Below, in pieces: positions 50,424 to 59,373 of a stretch of 64,000 nt of DNA (its first letter is position 1; each line of letters starts with the position of its first letter). Origin of the DNA: Halomarina ordinaria (GTDB taxonomy: Archaea > Halobacteriota > Halobacteria > Halobacteriales > Haloarculaceae); assembly GCF_030553305.1 (NCBI RefSeq), contig NZ_JARRAH010000001.1, forward strand, positions 2,232,001 to 2,296,000, in the 5' to 3' direction. The position numbers and the translations under genes are program-made. Below the pieces are notes generated by a model, which was not told the DNA's origin, did not search any database, and saw only the letters and a list, made by a program, of their open reading frames with translations.

Positions 50424-51626
50424 CTACTCAGCCGCTTCCTTCGCTTCCACGTCCGCGAGGAGTCGCTCGGAGACGCGCCGCGAGGATTCCCCGTCGACGT
50501 GGTCGAAGAACCGTTCGCGGACCCGTGCGCGCTCCTCGGCGTACCCGTCGTCCTCCAGTGCTTCGGTGAGTTCGGCGCACAACGACTCCGTGTCGGTCGC
50601 CTTGGGGCCGGGGGTGGTGTCGTCGTAGTCGAAGTACAGTTCGCGGTCCTCCGCGAGGTACCGTTCCAGGTCGAACGGGAAGAACACGAGCGGGCGGTCG
50701 AGCAGGAGGAAGTCGAAGTACAGCGAGGAGTAGTCGGTGACGAGGACGTCCGCGTGACGCATCGCGGGGTGGACGTCGAGTTCGGCGGGGAGGTGGACGA
50801 CGTGCTCGTACTCCTCGCCCACCTCGACGGCCGCGTTCGGGTGGAGCTTGAGCAGGACGGTGGCGTCGTGCTCGCGCGCCCACTCGTCCAGCCGTGCGAG
50901 GTCGAGGTGCTCCACGACGCCCCGGCCGCTCTCGCGCCAGGTCGGGGCGTAGAGGACGACGTCGCGGTCGGCGGCGAGCGCCTCGACGTCGGCGAGCGCG
51001 TCGGCGTCGAACCCGATGGTCTCGCCCTCGACCGGCCCGAACAGCGCGTCGTTGCGGGGGTAGCCGAGGGGGAGGATACGCTCCTCGTCGACGTTGAACG
51101 CCGTGGCGAACCGCGAGCGGAGCGCCGCGCTCGTGACGACGACGTACCGGTAGGTGCGGTAGATGAGGAGCGTGCGAATCAGGTTCGCGAGGCCCATCCG
51201 GTGGCGGTAGTAGGAGTCGTCGAGCGAGATGCGCTTCAGCGGGACGCCGTGCCAGAGGTTGACCGGTTCGGAGCCGAGGGCGGCCTCCATCCCCACGTCG
51301 TTGAGCGAGTGGGTGAAGAAGACGTGCCCGGCTCGGAGCGTCGTCAGCCGGCCCCGGAGGCTGTCGCGGTGGTACGCCTCGTAGCCCGCCGCGCGGAGGT
51401 CCGCGAGCAGGTCGTCCCGCCGGGTCATCCACACCGGGCGGACGTCGCTATCGCCGTTGGCGAGGTGGAGGAAGAGGTACTTCGAGTTCTCCGCGAAGCG
51501 GGTCCCGCCGCTGCAGCCGAAGGCCCACAGCCGCTCGTCTCGCGGGACGAGAAACGAGAGGGCGTAGAGGGCGAGCGTGAGCAGTCGGTCGAGGGCGGCC
51601 CGGACGGCGGCCGCGTCAGTCGGCAT
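50424..51626 (-). CDS. CDP-glycerol:poly(glycerophosphate) glycerophosphotransferase-like (TagB/TagF family)
   Basis: 400 residues. A GT-B-like phosphotransferase fold with the family features NLWHGVPLKRISLDDSYYR (acceptor-side His), VVLYAPTWRE near residue 235, LLKLHPNA, and the donor site VLVTDYSSLYFDFLLLDRPL. Bacterial members polymerise teichoic-acid backbones by transferring glycerol-phosphate or ribitol-phosphate from CDP-alcohols. The start lies 11 bp inside the end of the nucleotidyltransferase gene, which could make the CDP-donor. A phosphate-containing surface polymer is implied, but its structure is unknown. There is no signal peptide; it probably acts at the inner membrane face. 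Confidence 0.85.
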   Translation of the reverse strand: MPTDAAAVRAALDRLLTLALYALSFLVPRDERLWAFGCSGGTRFAENSKYLFLHLANGDSDVRPVWMTRRDDLLADLRAAGYEAYHRDSLRGRLTTLRAGHVFFTHSLNDVGMEAALGSEPVNLWHGVPLKRISLDDSYYRHRMGLANLIRTLLIYRTYRYVVVTSAALRSRFATAFNVDEERILPLGYPRNDALFGPVEGETIGFDADALADVEALAADRDVVLYAPTWRESGRGVVEHLDLARLDEWAREHDATVLLKLHPNAAVEVGEEYEHVVHLPAELDVHPAMRHADVLVTDYSSLYFDFLLLDRPLVFFPFDLERYLAEDRELYFDYDDTTPGPKATDTESLCAELTEALEDDGYAEERARVRERFFDHVDGESSRRVSERLLADVEAKEAAE

Positions 51627-52359
51627 ACGTCCCGGCGTTCGTCATCGCCTCCCATCGGTCGCGGGCGGTCTCCAGGTCGTCCGCGTCGTCGATCTCTATC
51701 CACGGGTTCGACGCCTCCACGTAGCCCACCTCCCGTTCGTCGAACAGGTGGGCGAAGACGGCCTCGTACCACTCGTCGACGCGGCCGTCGTCGATGAACG
51801 CGTCGAGGTGGTCGACGAGGCGGTCGGCGCAGTCGGCCGTGAACTTGCAGACCCCGATGTACTCCCCGTCGGGGTCCGCGAGGTCCTTGCCGATGGCCGT
51901 GATTCGGCCGTCCTCGATGGCGACGCACATCTCCTCGTCGCCCAGGTCCTTCTCGCAGTCGACGACGAGGCGCGAACCGTCGGCCGTCGAGAGCGACCGA
52001 AGGAACGACGACGGGAACACCGTGTCGGAGTTGACGAGGGTGAAGCCGTCGCGGAGGTGGTCGCGCGCGAGCCACAGCGAGTAGATGTTGTTCGTGGTGT
52101 CGAAGTCCTCGTTGTGGACGTACTCGAACGCCAGGTCGACGTCCGCCGTCTCCTCGCAGTAGGCCCGTATCTCCTCGTCCCGGTAGCCGGTGACCATCGT
52201 CACCGTCCGGTAGCCGTCCGCGTCGAGGGCGCGGAGGATGTGCCCGAGGATGGGCAGGCGCCCGACCTCGAGCAGGGTCTTCGGCGTGTCGTCGGTCAGG
52301 GGCCGCAGTCGTCGCCCGCGGCCCGCGGCGAGGACGACGGCATGGTCGCGCTCGTTCAC
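51616..52359 (-). CDS. sugar/alcohol-phosphate nucleotidyltransferase (LicC-like)
   Basis: 247 residues from a GTG start at 52359 (VNERDHAVVLAAGRGRRLRP). An ATG nine codons earlier also opens the frame, but the shorter N-terminus is typical. The signature AVVLAAGRGRRLRPLTDDTP with PKTL, and DTTNNIYSLWLAR with VNSDTVFPSSF, resembles phosphocholine/alcohol-phosphate cytidylyltransferases. It could make the CDP-activated donor for the overlapping TagF-like enzyme. The exact substrate is not visible. Confidence 0.82.
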   Translation of the reverse strand: MNERDHAVVLAAGRGRRLRPLTDDTPKTLLEVGRLPILGHILRALDADGYRTVTMVTGYRDEEIRAYCEETADVDLAFEYVHNEDFDTTNNIYSLWLARDHLRDGFTLVNSDTVFPSSFLRSLSTADGSRLVVDCEKDLGDEEMCVAIEDGRITAIGKDLADPDGEYIGVCKFTADCADRLVDHLDAFIDDGRVDEWYEAVFAHLFDEREVGYVEASNPWIEIDDADDLETARDRWEAMTNAGTYAD

Positions 52360-52479
52360 ACCACATACGGCTACGTAGAGGTACATAGTGTTTCTGACCG
52401 TTCCCCGAACACACGGAGACGAACCGTCGGGTGCGGCGGCTCGTCGGGTTCGGCGACGCGCTCCCTGCTGGCGGGCGGT

Positions 52480-53364
52480 CTACTTGTAGCCGAGCGAGCG
52501 GAGGCGTTCCTCCAGGTCCTCTACGTTCTCCTCCTCGCGGGCCGTCTCGGGGTCGTACTCGCCGGTGTCGGTCCCCGTCGTCTCCACCCACGGGACGCGC
52601 CGGATACACGGGAGCAACACGTCGCCGGGGTGGCCGTAGACCCCCCACTCGCCGACGGCGTTGCCGTGGTCGGCGCTGATAGCCACCCGTTCGGCGTCGA
52701 GGTTGGCGAGCAGGAGCGCGACGTCGTCGAGGACGAGACGGAGGTTGTCGCGGTAGGCCTTCCACACCTCCGCCATCGGAATCGTCCGGCCGGCCTCCCC
52801 CCAGAGCGAACTGAACCCGACGCCGAAGTCGGCGGGGTCGCCGTACGTCCCCATGTCGGGCCGCGAGAGGAACGGACCGTGTGGCTGCATGTAGTGGACG
52901 ACCATCCGGTCCGCGTCCCCCTCGCGCCAGGTGTCGATGGCGCGGTCGGTCACCGGCCGCGGCGGGACCGTCGAGACGTCGTCGTCCCAGGCGTACTTCC
53001 ACACCTCGTCGAGGACGGCCGGTTCGGCGCCGAAGCGGACCTTCGAGGTGAACGGGTTCGACGTGACGTACGCCGTGCGCTCGACGTCGGCCGCGTGCTC
53101 GCGCGCGAACGTCCGTTCCATCCACTCGTTGGACTTGCTCCCGACGGACCACAGCGTCCCGACGTTCTCGCGGCCGACGAAGTCGTACTCGTCGGCCACC
53201 TCCCGCATGAGGTCCGTCCGGCAGGCGTCGAGGACGAGCAGCACGTCCCAGTCGCGCTCCCATATCGGCGTCCCGACGTTCCGGACCCGGTTGACGAACG
53301 CCGGACAGCCGTAGACGAGGGCGGTGCCGACGGTTCGCTCGGTGAGTTCCCCCAGTGTTCCCAT
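52480..53364 (-). CDS. alkaline-phosphatase-superfamily (sulfatase-like) enzyme
   Basis: 294 residues. The metal-binding start LLVLDACRTDLMREVADEYD carries the D-A-C-R nucleophile pattern. The second metal site is ISADHGNAVGEWGVYGHPGD near residue 230, with HYMQPHGPFL between. Members act on sulfated or phosphorylated glycans or transfer phospho-alcohol groups. In the glycan cluster it may trim or transfer a phosphate group. There is no signal peptide or membrane segment in the visible frame. A TATA-like element lies about 30 bp upstream. Confidence 0.82.
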   Translation of the reverse strand: MGTLGELTERTVGTALVYGCPAFVNRVRNVGTPIWERDWDVLLVLDACRTDLMREVADEYDFVGRENVGTLWSVGSKSNEWMERTFAREHAADVERTAYVTSNPFTSKVRFGAEPAVLDEVWKYAWDDDVSTVPPRPVTDRAIDTWREGDADRMVVHYMQPHGPFLSRPDMGTYGDPADFGVGFSSLWGEAGRTIPMAEVWKAYRDNLRLVLDDVALLLANLDAERVAISADHGNAVGEWGVYGHPGDVLLPCIRRVPWVETTGTDTGEYDPETAREEENVEDLEERLRSLGYK

Positions 53365-53482
53365 CTTCGCTCTCCCAATCGCGAAGGCCGGGGATAACGT
53401 TTATCGCCGGTGGTATCCCGTTCAATGATATCGTTTGTCACACTAAATAAAAGCTTATGAGACAGTCCACTCCTCGTGACTC

Positions 53483-53623
53483 ATGGAACTGTCCGCGCTC
53501 GCGACGGCACTCACCTGGGGCTGTATCCTCGGGTACGGCGCGCTGGCGTACCGGGTCGCCGTCGTCCCGCGGTACGAACGCACTCGGGGCCGCGCTCGCT
53601 CCCCCACCCGTAGCCGGCGCTAG
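53483..53623 (+). CDS. 46-residue single-pass membrane protein
   Basis: MELSALATALTWGCILGYGA starts a hydrophobic segment of about 24 residues that is followed by a basic arginine-rich tail (ERTRGRARSPTRSRR), so the tail is predicted to be cytoplasmic. GC3 is very high, as in real genes here. An A/T-rich ATAAAAGCTTA element lies about 26-36 bp before the ATG. No family recognised; it may be a small membrane partner of the glycan enzymes or of the CinA-like gene. Confidence 0.5.
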   Translation: MELSALATALTWGCILGYGALAYRVAVVPRYERTRGRARSPTRSRR

Positions 53624-53663
53624 CGGGGGAAACGGCTAACCGCCGGTCGCTCCTCCGACGGGT

Positions 53664-54404
53664 ATGGAGGCGGCCCTGCTCACTATCGGTGACGAGTTGC
53701 TCGCGGGGGACATCGAGAACACGAACGCCACGTGGCTCGCCCGCCAGCTCGCGGCGCGCGGCGTGGCGCTCGAACGCATCACGACGGTCCCCGACGACGT
53801 CGACGTCGTCGCGTCGCACGTCCGACGGTACAGCGAGCGGTTCGACGTCGTGCTCTGTACGGGCGGCCTCGGCGGCACGCCCGACGACATGACGATGGAG
53901 TCGGTGGCCGCGGCGTTCGACCGCGACCTGGTCGTCGACGAGGCGGCCCGCGAGGATATCGAACGGACCGTCGCGGCCATCGCCGACGAGTACCCGAACA
54001 TCGACGTGAACGTCGAGCGCCACGCCTCGCTCCCCGAGGGCGCGCGCCCGCTGCTGAACGGCGAGGGACTCTCGCCGGGGTGCGTCGTCGAGAACGTCTA
54101 CGTCTTCCCCGGCATCCCCCGCGAGATGAAGGCGATGTTCGCCGACGTCGTCGAGGCGTTCGGCGGCGACCTGCAGTCGCGCACCCTCTTGACGCCGCTC
54201 CCCGAGGCCGAGGTGACGCCGACGCTCGAAGCCGCCCGCGACGACCTCCCGGAGGTGGTCCTCGGGTCGTACCCGAGCAGACGGGGCGTCCCGAACCGCG
54301 TCAAGATAACCGGCGAGCGGGCCGCGGACCTCGACCGGGCGGAGGCGTGGCTCCGCGAACGAATCGAGGTACACGACGAGGAGGAGGCAGAGCGCGAGGC
54401 CTGA
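53664..54404 (+). CDS. CinA/MoaB-like molybdopterin-binding-domain protein
   Basis: 246 residues. The N-terminal MoCF-type domain carries LLTIGDELLAGDIENTNATW and the phosphate-binding VVLCTGGLGGTPDDMTMESV. PGIPREMKAMFADV marks the CinA-type extension; the amidase half of bacterial CinA is missing. Archaeal members act in molybdopterin or nicotinamide-nucleotide chemistry. Start ATG at 53664. It is convergent with the M50 protease gene, 7 bp apart. Confidence 0.85.
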   Translation: MEAALLTIGDELLAGDIENTNATWLARQLAARGVALERITTVPDDVDVVASHVRRYSERFDVVLCTGGLGGTPDDMTMESVAAAFDRDLVVDEAAREDIERTVAAIADEYPNIDVNVERHASLPEGARPLLNGEGLSPGCVVENVYVFPGIPREMKAMFADVVEAFGGDLQSRTLLTPLPEAEVTPTLEAARDDLPEVVLGSYPSRRGVPNRVKITGERAADLDRAEAWLRERIEVHDEEEAEREA

Positions 54405-54411
54405 GGGCGAC

Positions 54412-55641
54412 TCAGCGCGAGTCGTCCGGGACCCCCGGTCGCTCCCCGTCCCCGCCCCGGCCGCCGTCAGCCGCCCGCGCGTTCCGCGGTCGGCGCGCGT
54501 CGAGCGACCCGCTGGAGCGGATGATGGTGAGGGCGGTCATGAGGTCCGTCCGCGAGACGAGGCCGACGAGCGACTCACCGTCCATGACGGGCAGGCGACC
54601 GACGCTCGACTGTTGCATGCGCGAGAGCGCCTCCATCGCGTCGGCGTCGGGCCCGATGGTGACGAGGTCCGTCGACATCACCTCCTCGACGCGGTAGGCG
54701 TCGCGTTCGACCTCCTTCACCGCCTTCGCGTCCTCAAGGGTGACGAGCCCCACCACCCGTCCGTCGCGCATGACGGGGTACCCGGTGTGGCGCTCGCTGA
54801 ACATCCGGTCGAGGAGGGTGGCGACGCTGTCGCGCGCGTCGATGACGTGGAGGCGCTCGCGCGGCGTCATGATGTCGCGGACGGTCACCCCCTCGAAGGC
54901 GGCCTTCATCACCGTCTGCTGGGCCTCGGAGGCGGCCCCGATGTAGATGAAGAAGGCGACGCCGACGAGGAAGATGTTGAACCCGCCGAACAGCCCCAGC
55001 AGGCCGAGGACGATGGCGAACACCTTCCCCACCTCCGCCGCGATCTGGGTCGCCCGGGCGTACGGCCGGGTGCGCGCGAGCAGCGCCCGCAGGACGCGCC
55101 CGCCGTCCATGGGGAACCCCGGCAGGAGGTTGAACGCCGCGAGCGCGACGTTCGTGATGGCGAGGTAGCCGACGACGAACAGCACCGCGCCGAGGACCGG
55201 TTCCCCGCCGGGCAGGACGGCGAAGACGGCGTAGAACAGCGCGCCGAGCGCGACGCTCACCGCGGGGCCGGCGAGGGCGATGTAGAGCTCCTGTTTCCAG
55301 TCCTCGGGCATCTCGCTCAACTGCGCGATACCGCCGAACAGCCACAGCGTGATGGAGGCGATGGGGAAGCCGAACCGACGCGCGACCAGCGAGTGGCCGA
55401 GTTCGTGCAGGAGGACGCTCGCGAACAGACCGACGGCCGCGAACGTGCCGAGCACGTACGGCGTCAACCCCTGCGACAGACCGTCGAGCGCGATGTCGGC
55501 GCCGAGGACGCCGTTGAGCGTGTCGACCCAGAGTCCCACCTGCGTGCCGATGATGTAGGCGAACAGCGGCAACACGAGCAGGAACGTCAGGTCGAGCTTG
55601 ATGGGAATCCCGAAGGCGCTCCCGATACGGAAGCTTCGCAT
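54412..55641 (-). CDS. site-2-type M50 membrane metalloprotease with two CBS domains
   Basis: 409 residues. HELGH in LLHELGHSLVARRFGF (residue ~80) and the second zinc motif NLLPGFPMDGGRVLRALLA (~170), within about six membrane segments, identify the intramembrane protease. Residues ~250-370 are paired CBS domains (MTPRERLHVIDARDSVATLL; MSTDLVTIGPDADAMEALSR). The CBS pair probably senses a nucleotide and regulates the protease. A TATA-like element lies about 27 bp upstream. The tail is basic and low-complexity. Confidence 0.93.
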   Translation of the reverse strand: MRSFRIGSAFGIPIKLDLTFLLVLPLFAYIIGTQVGLWVDTLNGVLGADIALDGLSQGLTPYVLGTFAAVGLFASVLLHELGHSLVARRFGFPIASITLWLFGGIAQLSEMPEDWKQELYIALAGPAVSVALGALFYAVFAVLPGGEPVLGAVLFVVGYLAITNVALAAFNLLPGFPMDGGRVLRALLARTRPYARATQIAAEVGKVFAIVLGLLGLFGGFNIFLVGVAFFIYIGAASEAQQTVMKAAFEGVTVRDIMTPRERLHVIDARDSVATLLDRMFSERHTGYPVMRDGRVVGLVTLEDAKAVKEVERDAYRVEEVMSTDLVTIGPDADAMEALSRMQQSSVGRLPVMDGESLVGLVSRTDLMTALTIIRSSGSLDARRPRNARAADGGRGGDGERPGVPDDSR

Positions 55642-55774
55642 ACCCGTAATCGGCGCCGCACGCTATTAAGTCACGGCCGTCCGGGCCACGTCCCGTCTCG
55701 TCGTCACCTCCCTCCCGTCCCCCTACCGGCGAGACGACCAACAGTTATGTCCGAACCTCCCCTCGACGAGGGTG

Positions 55775-56023
55775 ATGGAAGGCCCCGGTTCGCCGTCGTC
55801 GACCCTCCTCGCGCTCGGGTTCGGGACGGTCGTCGCCGCCATCGGCGTCGTCGTCTTCGAGGGCCGACACCGGGCGTGGTGGGCGCTGGTCTGTCTCTCC
55901 CTCCTCGCGGCGCTGGCGAGCGTCGTCGACCTCGTCTCGGTCCCCCCGACGCTCCTCCTCGGGGCGTTCGTCGTCGCCGTCCTCACGTACTCCCTCGTCA
56001 CCCTCTCCCGCCCGCCGAGGTGA
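55775..56023 (+). CDS. small membrane protein (82 aa, three segments)
   Basis: Start ATG at 55775; a GTG one codon earlier is possible. Three hydrophobic segments can be seen (LLALGFGTVVAAIGVVVFEG; WWALVCLSLLAALASVVDLV; LLGAFVVAVLTYSLVTL) separated by short charged loops. No family recognised. It is divergent from the M50 gene, and 32 bp before the cupin gene. Confidence 0.65.
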   Translation: MEGPGSPSSTLLALGFGTVVAAIGVVVFEGRHRAWWALVCLSLLAALASVVDLVSVPPTLLLGAFVVAVLTYSLVTLSRPPR

Positions 56024-56055
56024 GCGCTTTTCCCCCCACGGACCGAGCGTCGGGT

Positions 56056-56424
56056 ATGACAGACCCGTTCGTCCGTCGCGCGGCCGAGGTGGAGTACGAC
56101 CCCGTCGACGCCGCCGAGGGCCTCTCGAAGGGCGTCCTCGTCGGGAGCGACGACGGCGCGCCGAACCTCGCCATCCGGCGCTTCACCCTCGCGCCCGGTG
56201 CCGAGGTCCCCAGACACACCAACGAGATAGAGCACGAACAGTACGTCCTCGCGGGCGAGTACGTCGTCGGCCTCGACGACGAGGAGGTCACCGTGCGCGC
56301 CGGCGACTCGCTGTTCATCCCCGCCGGGACCGTCCACTGGTACCGCAACGACGGCGAGGCGGAGGGGGCGTTCGTCTGCGCCGTCCCGACGGGCGACGAC
56401 ACCATCGAGGTCGTCGAGGAGTAG
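56056..56424 (+). CDS. cupin-domain protein
   Basis: 122 residues. The conserved cupin motif 1 can be read in PRHTNEIEHEQYVLAGEYVV (H-x4-E-H-E-x3-L) and motif 2 in GDSLFIPAGTVHWYRNDG. The three metal-ligand positions are present as H, E and H. Small cupins bind a divalent metal and may act on small molecules or as sensors; the substrate is not visible. Start ATG at 56056. Confidence 0.85.
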   Translation: MTDPFVRRAAEVEYDPVDAAEGLSKGVLVGSDDGAPNLAIRRFTLAPGAEVPRHTNEIEHEQYVLAGEYVVGLDDEEVTVRAGDSLFIPAGTVHWYRNDGEAEGAFVCAVPTGDDTIEVVEE

Positions 56425-56498
56425 CCGCTACGGGCGTGTGGCCCGTCAACATCGCTTCCGGACGAACCAAATACCGCGACCGCGTACGGTCTCGAAAC

Positions 56499-58529
56499 GT
56501 GTCACAGCAGGTCGCGCGGGTGGACACGCTGTTCCTCCACGAACGGCACAAGCACTACAGCGTCGTCGTCGAACGCGACGGGGAGCGCGTGCTCCACGCC
56601 GTCCTCGAACTGAAGGAGACGAGCGCCGGCCCCCGCCCCGCCCGCTTCCGGGTGCAGAAGGGTTCGACCGAGGACCTCCGCAGTCCCGACCAGTTCGTCG
56701 AACTGGCCCGCCGCGCCGAGCGCATCCGCATCTCCGAGCAGACCTCCGTCGAGGCGCGCGAGGAACTGCGCGCACTCCTCGACGGCTTCCAGCTGGAGGC
56801 GAAGGTCGTCCGGACGTGTCGCTACTGCGCCGGCGCCGGTCGGTACTCCCCGCTCACGAGTCGGACGGCCATCAGAGCCGACGACGAGTACATCTGTCCG
56901 GACTGCGCGAAGCGCGAACTGGAGCGGGAACTCCACTACCGCAACCTCCGCTCGGGCGCGCGCGACCGCCTCGAAGAACTCCTGCTCGAGGTCGGCGACC
57001 TCGAACGCATCGTCAACCTGCTGCAGGGCCGCCTCGACCCCGAACTGACGAAGTTCGACGAGATAAGCGCGACCGTCGAGGAGGTCGACCCCGTCCCGAC
57101 CGACTCGCTGGACGTCCACCCGGAGCTGAAGTCGCTCGTCACCGGGCAGTTCGACACCCTGCTGCCCGTCCAGAGCCTCGCCGTCGAGAACGACCTGCTC
57201 GACGGCCGCGACCAGCTCGTCGTGAGCGCGACGGCCACCGGCAAGACGCTCGTCGGCGAACTCGCCGGAATCGACCGCGCGCTGAAGGGCGAGGGGAAAC
57301 TGCTCTTCCTCGTCCCGCTGGTCGCCCTCGCCAACCAGAAACACGAGCAGTTCGAGGAGAAGTACGGCCACCTCGTCGACGTGACCATCCGGGTCGGCGC
57401 CTCGCGCATCCGCGACGACGGCGCCCGGTTCGACCCGAACGCCGACGTCGTCGTCGGGACCTACGAGGGCATCGACCACGCGCTGCGGACCGGTCGGGAC
57501 CTCGGCGACGTCGGCACCGTCGTCATCGACGAGGTCCACACCCTCGGCGAGCAGGAGCGTGGCCACCGCCTCGACGGCCTCATCTCGCGGCTCAAGCACT
57601 ACGCCGAGACCAACGACTGCGACACCCAGTGGATCTACCTCTCGGCGACCGTCGGCAACCCCCGTCAGCTCGCCGCGGGACTGGAGGCGACGCTCATCGA
57701 GTTCGAGGAGCGCCCCGTCCCCATCGAGCGGCACGTCACGTTCGCCGACGGCCCCGAGAAGGTGGACATTGAGAACAAACTCGTCAAGCGGGCGTTCGAC
57801 GCGAAGTCCTCGAAGGGGTATCGCGGCCAGACCATCATATTCACCAACTCCCGGCGGCGCTGTCACGAGATATCCCGACGCCTGCAGTACGACTCCGCGC
57901 CCTACCACGCCGGCCTCGACTACGGCCGCCGGAAGAAGGTCGAGCGCATGTTCGCGAACCAGGACCTCGCCGCCGTCGTCACCACCGCGGCGCTGGCCGC
58001 CGGCGTCGACTTCCCCGCCTCGCAGGTGGTCTTCGACTCGCTGGCGATGGGCATCGAGTGGCTCTCCGTCCAGGAGTTCCACCAGATGCTCGGGCGCGCC
58101 GGCCGCCCCGACTACCACGACACGGGGACCGTCTACGTCCTCGTCGAACCGGACGGCTCCTACCACAACTCCATGGAGCGCACCGAGGACGAGGTGGCTT
58201 TCACGCTGCTCAAGGGAGAGATGGAACCCGTCGCCACCCCCTACGACGAGGGGGCGGCCGTCGAGGAGACGCTCGCCAACATCGTCGTCGCCGGTCGGGG
58301 TGCCAAGCGCCTCAACGACCGCATGATCGGCGAGGTGCCGACGAAACACGCCCTCGGCAAGCTCCTCCAGTACGACTTCATCGAGGGTACCCGGCCGACC
58401 CGCCTCGGGCGCGTCGTCTCCCGGCACTTCCTCTCGCCGAGGCGGGCGTTCGTCATGCTCGAGGGCATCCGCGCCGGTGACGACCCGTACGACATCGTCG
58501 CCGCGCTGGAGTTGCTCGAAGAAGAGTGA
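56499..58529 (+). CDS. haloarchaeal DEAD/DEAH-box helicase
   Basis: 676 residues from a GTG start at 56499 (VSQQVARVDTLFLHERHKHY). A TATA-like AAATACC lies 24-31 bp upstream and supports this start. An N-terminal ~100-residue domain is followed by a zinc-finger-like CRYCAGAGRYSPLTS...YICPDC. The helicase core follows: variant Walker A VVSATATGKTLVGELAG, VIDEVHTLGEQERGHR (DEVH), SATVGNPRQLAA, and motif VI QMLGRAGRPDYHD. It is of the Ski2/Hel308-like superfamily 2 type. Probably acts on RNA or DNA structure; the exact job is not known. Confidence 0.88.
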   Translation: MSQQVARVDTLFLHERHKHYSVVVERDGERVLHAVLELKETSAGPRPARFRVQKGSTEDLRSPDQFVELARRAERIRISEQTSVEAREELRALLDGFQLEAKVVRTCRYCAGAGRYSPLTSRTAIRADDEYICPDCAKRELERELHYRNLRSGARDRLEELLLEVGDLERIVNLLQGRLDPELTKFDEISATVEEVDPVPTDSLDVHPELKSLVTGQFDTLLPVQSLAVENDLLDGRDQLVVSATATGKTLVGELAGIDRALKGEGKLLFLVPLVALANQKHEQFEEKYGHLVDVTIRVGASRIRDDGARFDPNADVVVGTYEGIDHALRTGRDLGDVGTVVIDEVHTLGEQERGHRLDGLISRLKHYAETNDCDTQWIYLSATVGNPRQLAAGLEATLIEFEERPVPIERHVTFADGPEKVDIENKLVKRAFDAKSSKGYRGQTIIFTNSRRRCHEISRRLQYDSAPYHAGLDYGRRKKVERMFANQDLAAVVTTAALAAGVDFPASQVVFDSLAMGIEWLSVQEFHQMLGRAGRPDYHDTGTVYVLVEPDGSYHNSMERTEDEVAFTLLKGEMEPVATPYDEGAAVEETLANIVVAGRGAKRLNDRMIGEVPTKHALGKLLQYDFIEGTRPTRLGRVVSRHFLSPRRAFVMLEGIRAGDDPYDIVAALELLEEE

Positions 58530-58533
58530 CGGT

Positions 58534-58779
58534 TCAGCCGAGTTTCGACGTCGCCGTCTCCAGCAGGTCGCGCGCCTTCCGCTCGACCTCGTCGACCGAC
58601 CGCTCGACCTCGTGGACCCGTTCGCGCGGGATGCGACGGACGGTCCCGGTGCCGTCGTCGGCCTCGTCCCAGAGGACCCAGTGGTCGTCCACGTAGGCGA
58701 CGCGCTCGTTGTCGACCCGCTCCGTGACGACGTCCTCCTCGGGCGTCTCGTAGGTGATGGCGGCGGTCCCGACGTCCAT
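58534..58779 (-). CDS. small unknown protein (81 aa)
   Basis: MDVGTAAITYETPEEDVVTE starts a beta-rich N-terminal half with a tryptophan pair region (YVDDHWVLWDEADDGTG), and the last ~35 residues are helical and charged. No family recognised. It is 5 bp from the PRC-like gene upstream on the same strand and convergent with the helicase. Confidence 0.65.
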   Translation of the reverse strand: MDVGTAAITYETPEEDVVTERVDNERVAYVDDHWVLWDEADDGTGTVRRIPRERVHEVERSVDEVERKARDLLETATSKLG

Positions 58780-58784
58780 CCGGC

Positions 58785-59027
58785 TTACAGGTCGTCGAGC
58801 CGAATCTCGTCGTCGGTGACCTCCGCGATGGACGCCTCCTGCAGCGGGTAGGTGTCCTCGTCGCTGTCGCCCCAGCCCAGTTTCGACATCACCGTGTCGG
58901 TGACGCCGGGGTCGGGGTCGACGTGTGCGGTCCCGTGTTCGACGTCGACGACGCGACCGACCGTCTCGCCGCGTGCATCTACGACCTTCTTCCCCTCGTC
59001 GTCTTCGGTGATATCTCGTACGGACAT
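58785..59027 (-). CDS. PRC-barrel-like protein (80 aa)
   Basis: Start at MSVRDITEDDEGKKVVDARG. ITEDDEGKKVVDARGETVGR followed by VVDVEHGTAHVDPDPG is the small beta-barrel pattern of PRC-barrel domains, and a short C-terminal extension (LQEASIAEVTDDEIRLDDL) follows. PRC barrels occur in RNA-processing and photosystem proteins and in stand-alone archaeal proteins; its partner may be the next gene, with which it forms a pair. Confidence 0.78.
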   Translation of the reverse strand: MSVRDITEDDEGKKVVDARGETVGRVVDVEHGTAHVDPDPGVTDTVMSKLGWGDSDEDTYPLQEASIAEVTDDEIRLDDL

Positions 59028-59170
59028 CGCACTCTCACTCACTCGGCCGAACGGCTTCACCGATGAGCCTGCGTCCGCAGGTGGTTGATGTGACCCCTCG
59101 AACACCACGCACCGAGAACGAGAATACATCGAACGTAGACTATGTTCGGACCGACCACCCGGGAGAACTT

Positions 59171-59249
59171 ACGCCAGCGGCGTGCGTTCGACGACGGTCC
59201 CGTCGTAAGTCGGGTACTGTTCGACGATTTCACCCTGCTCCGCGTCGCC
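59171..59249. repeat. 79-bp direct copy of the radical SAM gene 3' end
   Basis: Matches 59376-59454 with one mismatch, offset 205 bp. In the minus frame it still encodes GEIVEQYPTYDGTVVERTPL, the end of the radical SAM protein, but not the rest. The 126 bp between copies contain GATTTTTGGTGCAGATTTTT, which I recall as a common haloarchaeal intergenic motif. The remaining gap from 59028 holds no gene. Confidence 0.9.
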
Positions 59250-59373
59250 GCTCGCACCTTTTTCGTCGTCGGGTGCGCTCGCAGGCTCGCGCACCACTCC
59301 TCGAAAAATCTGCACCAAAAATCCCGGAGCCTCGCTTCCGCTCGTCTCCGGAGGAACGCACCCTCGACGGCAG

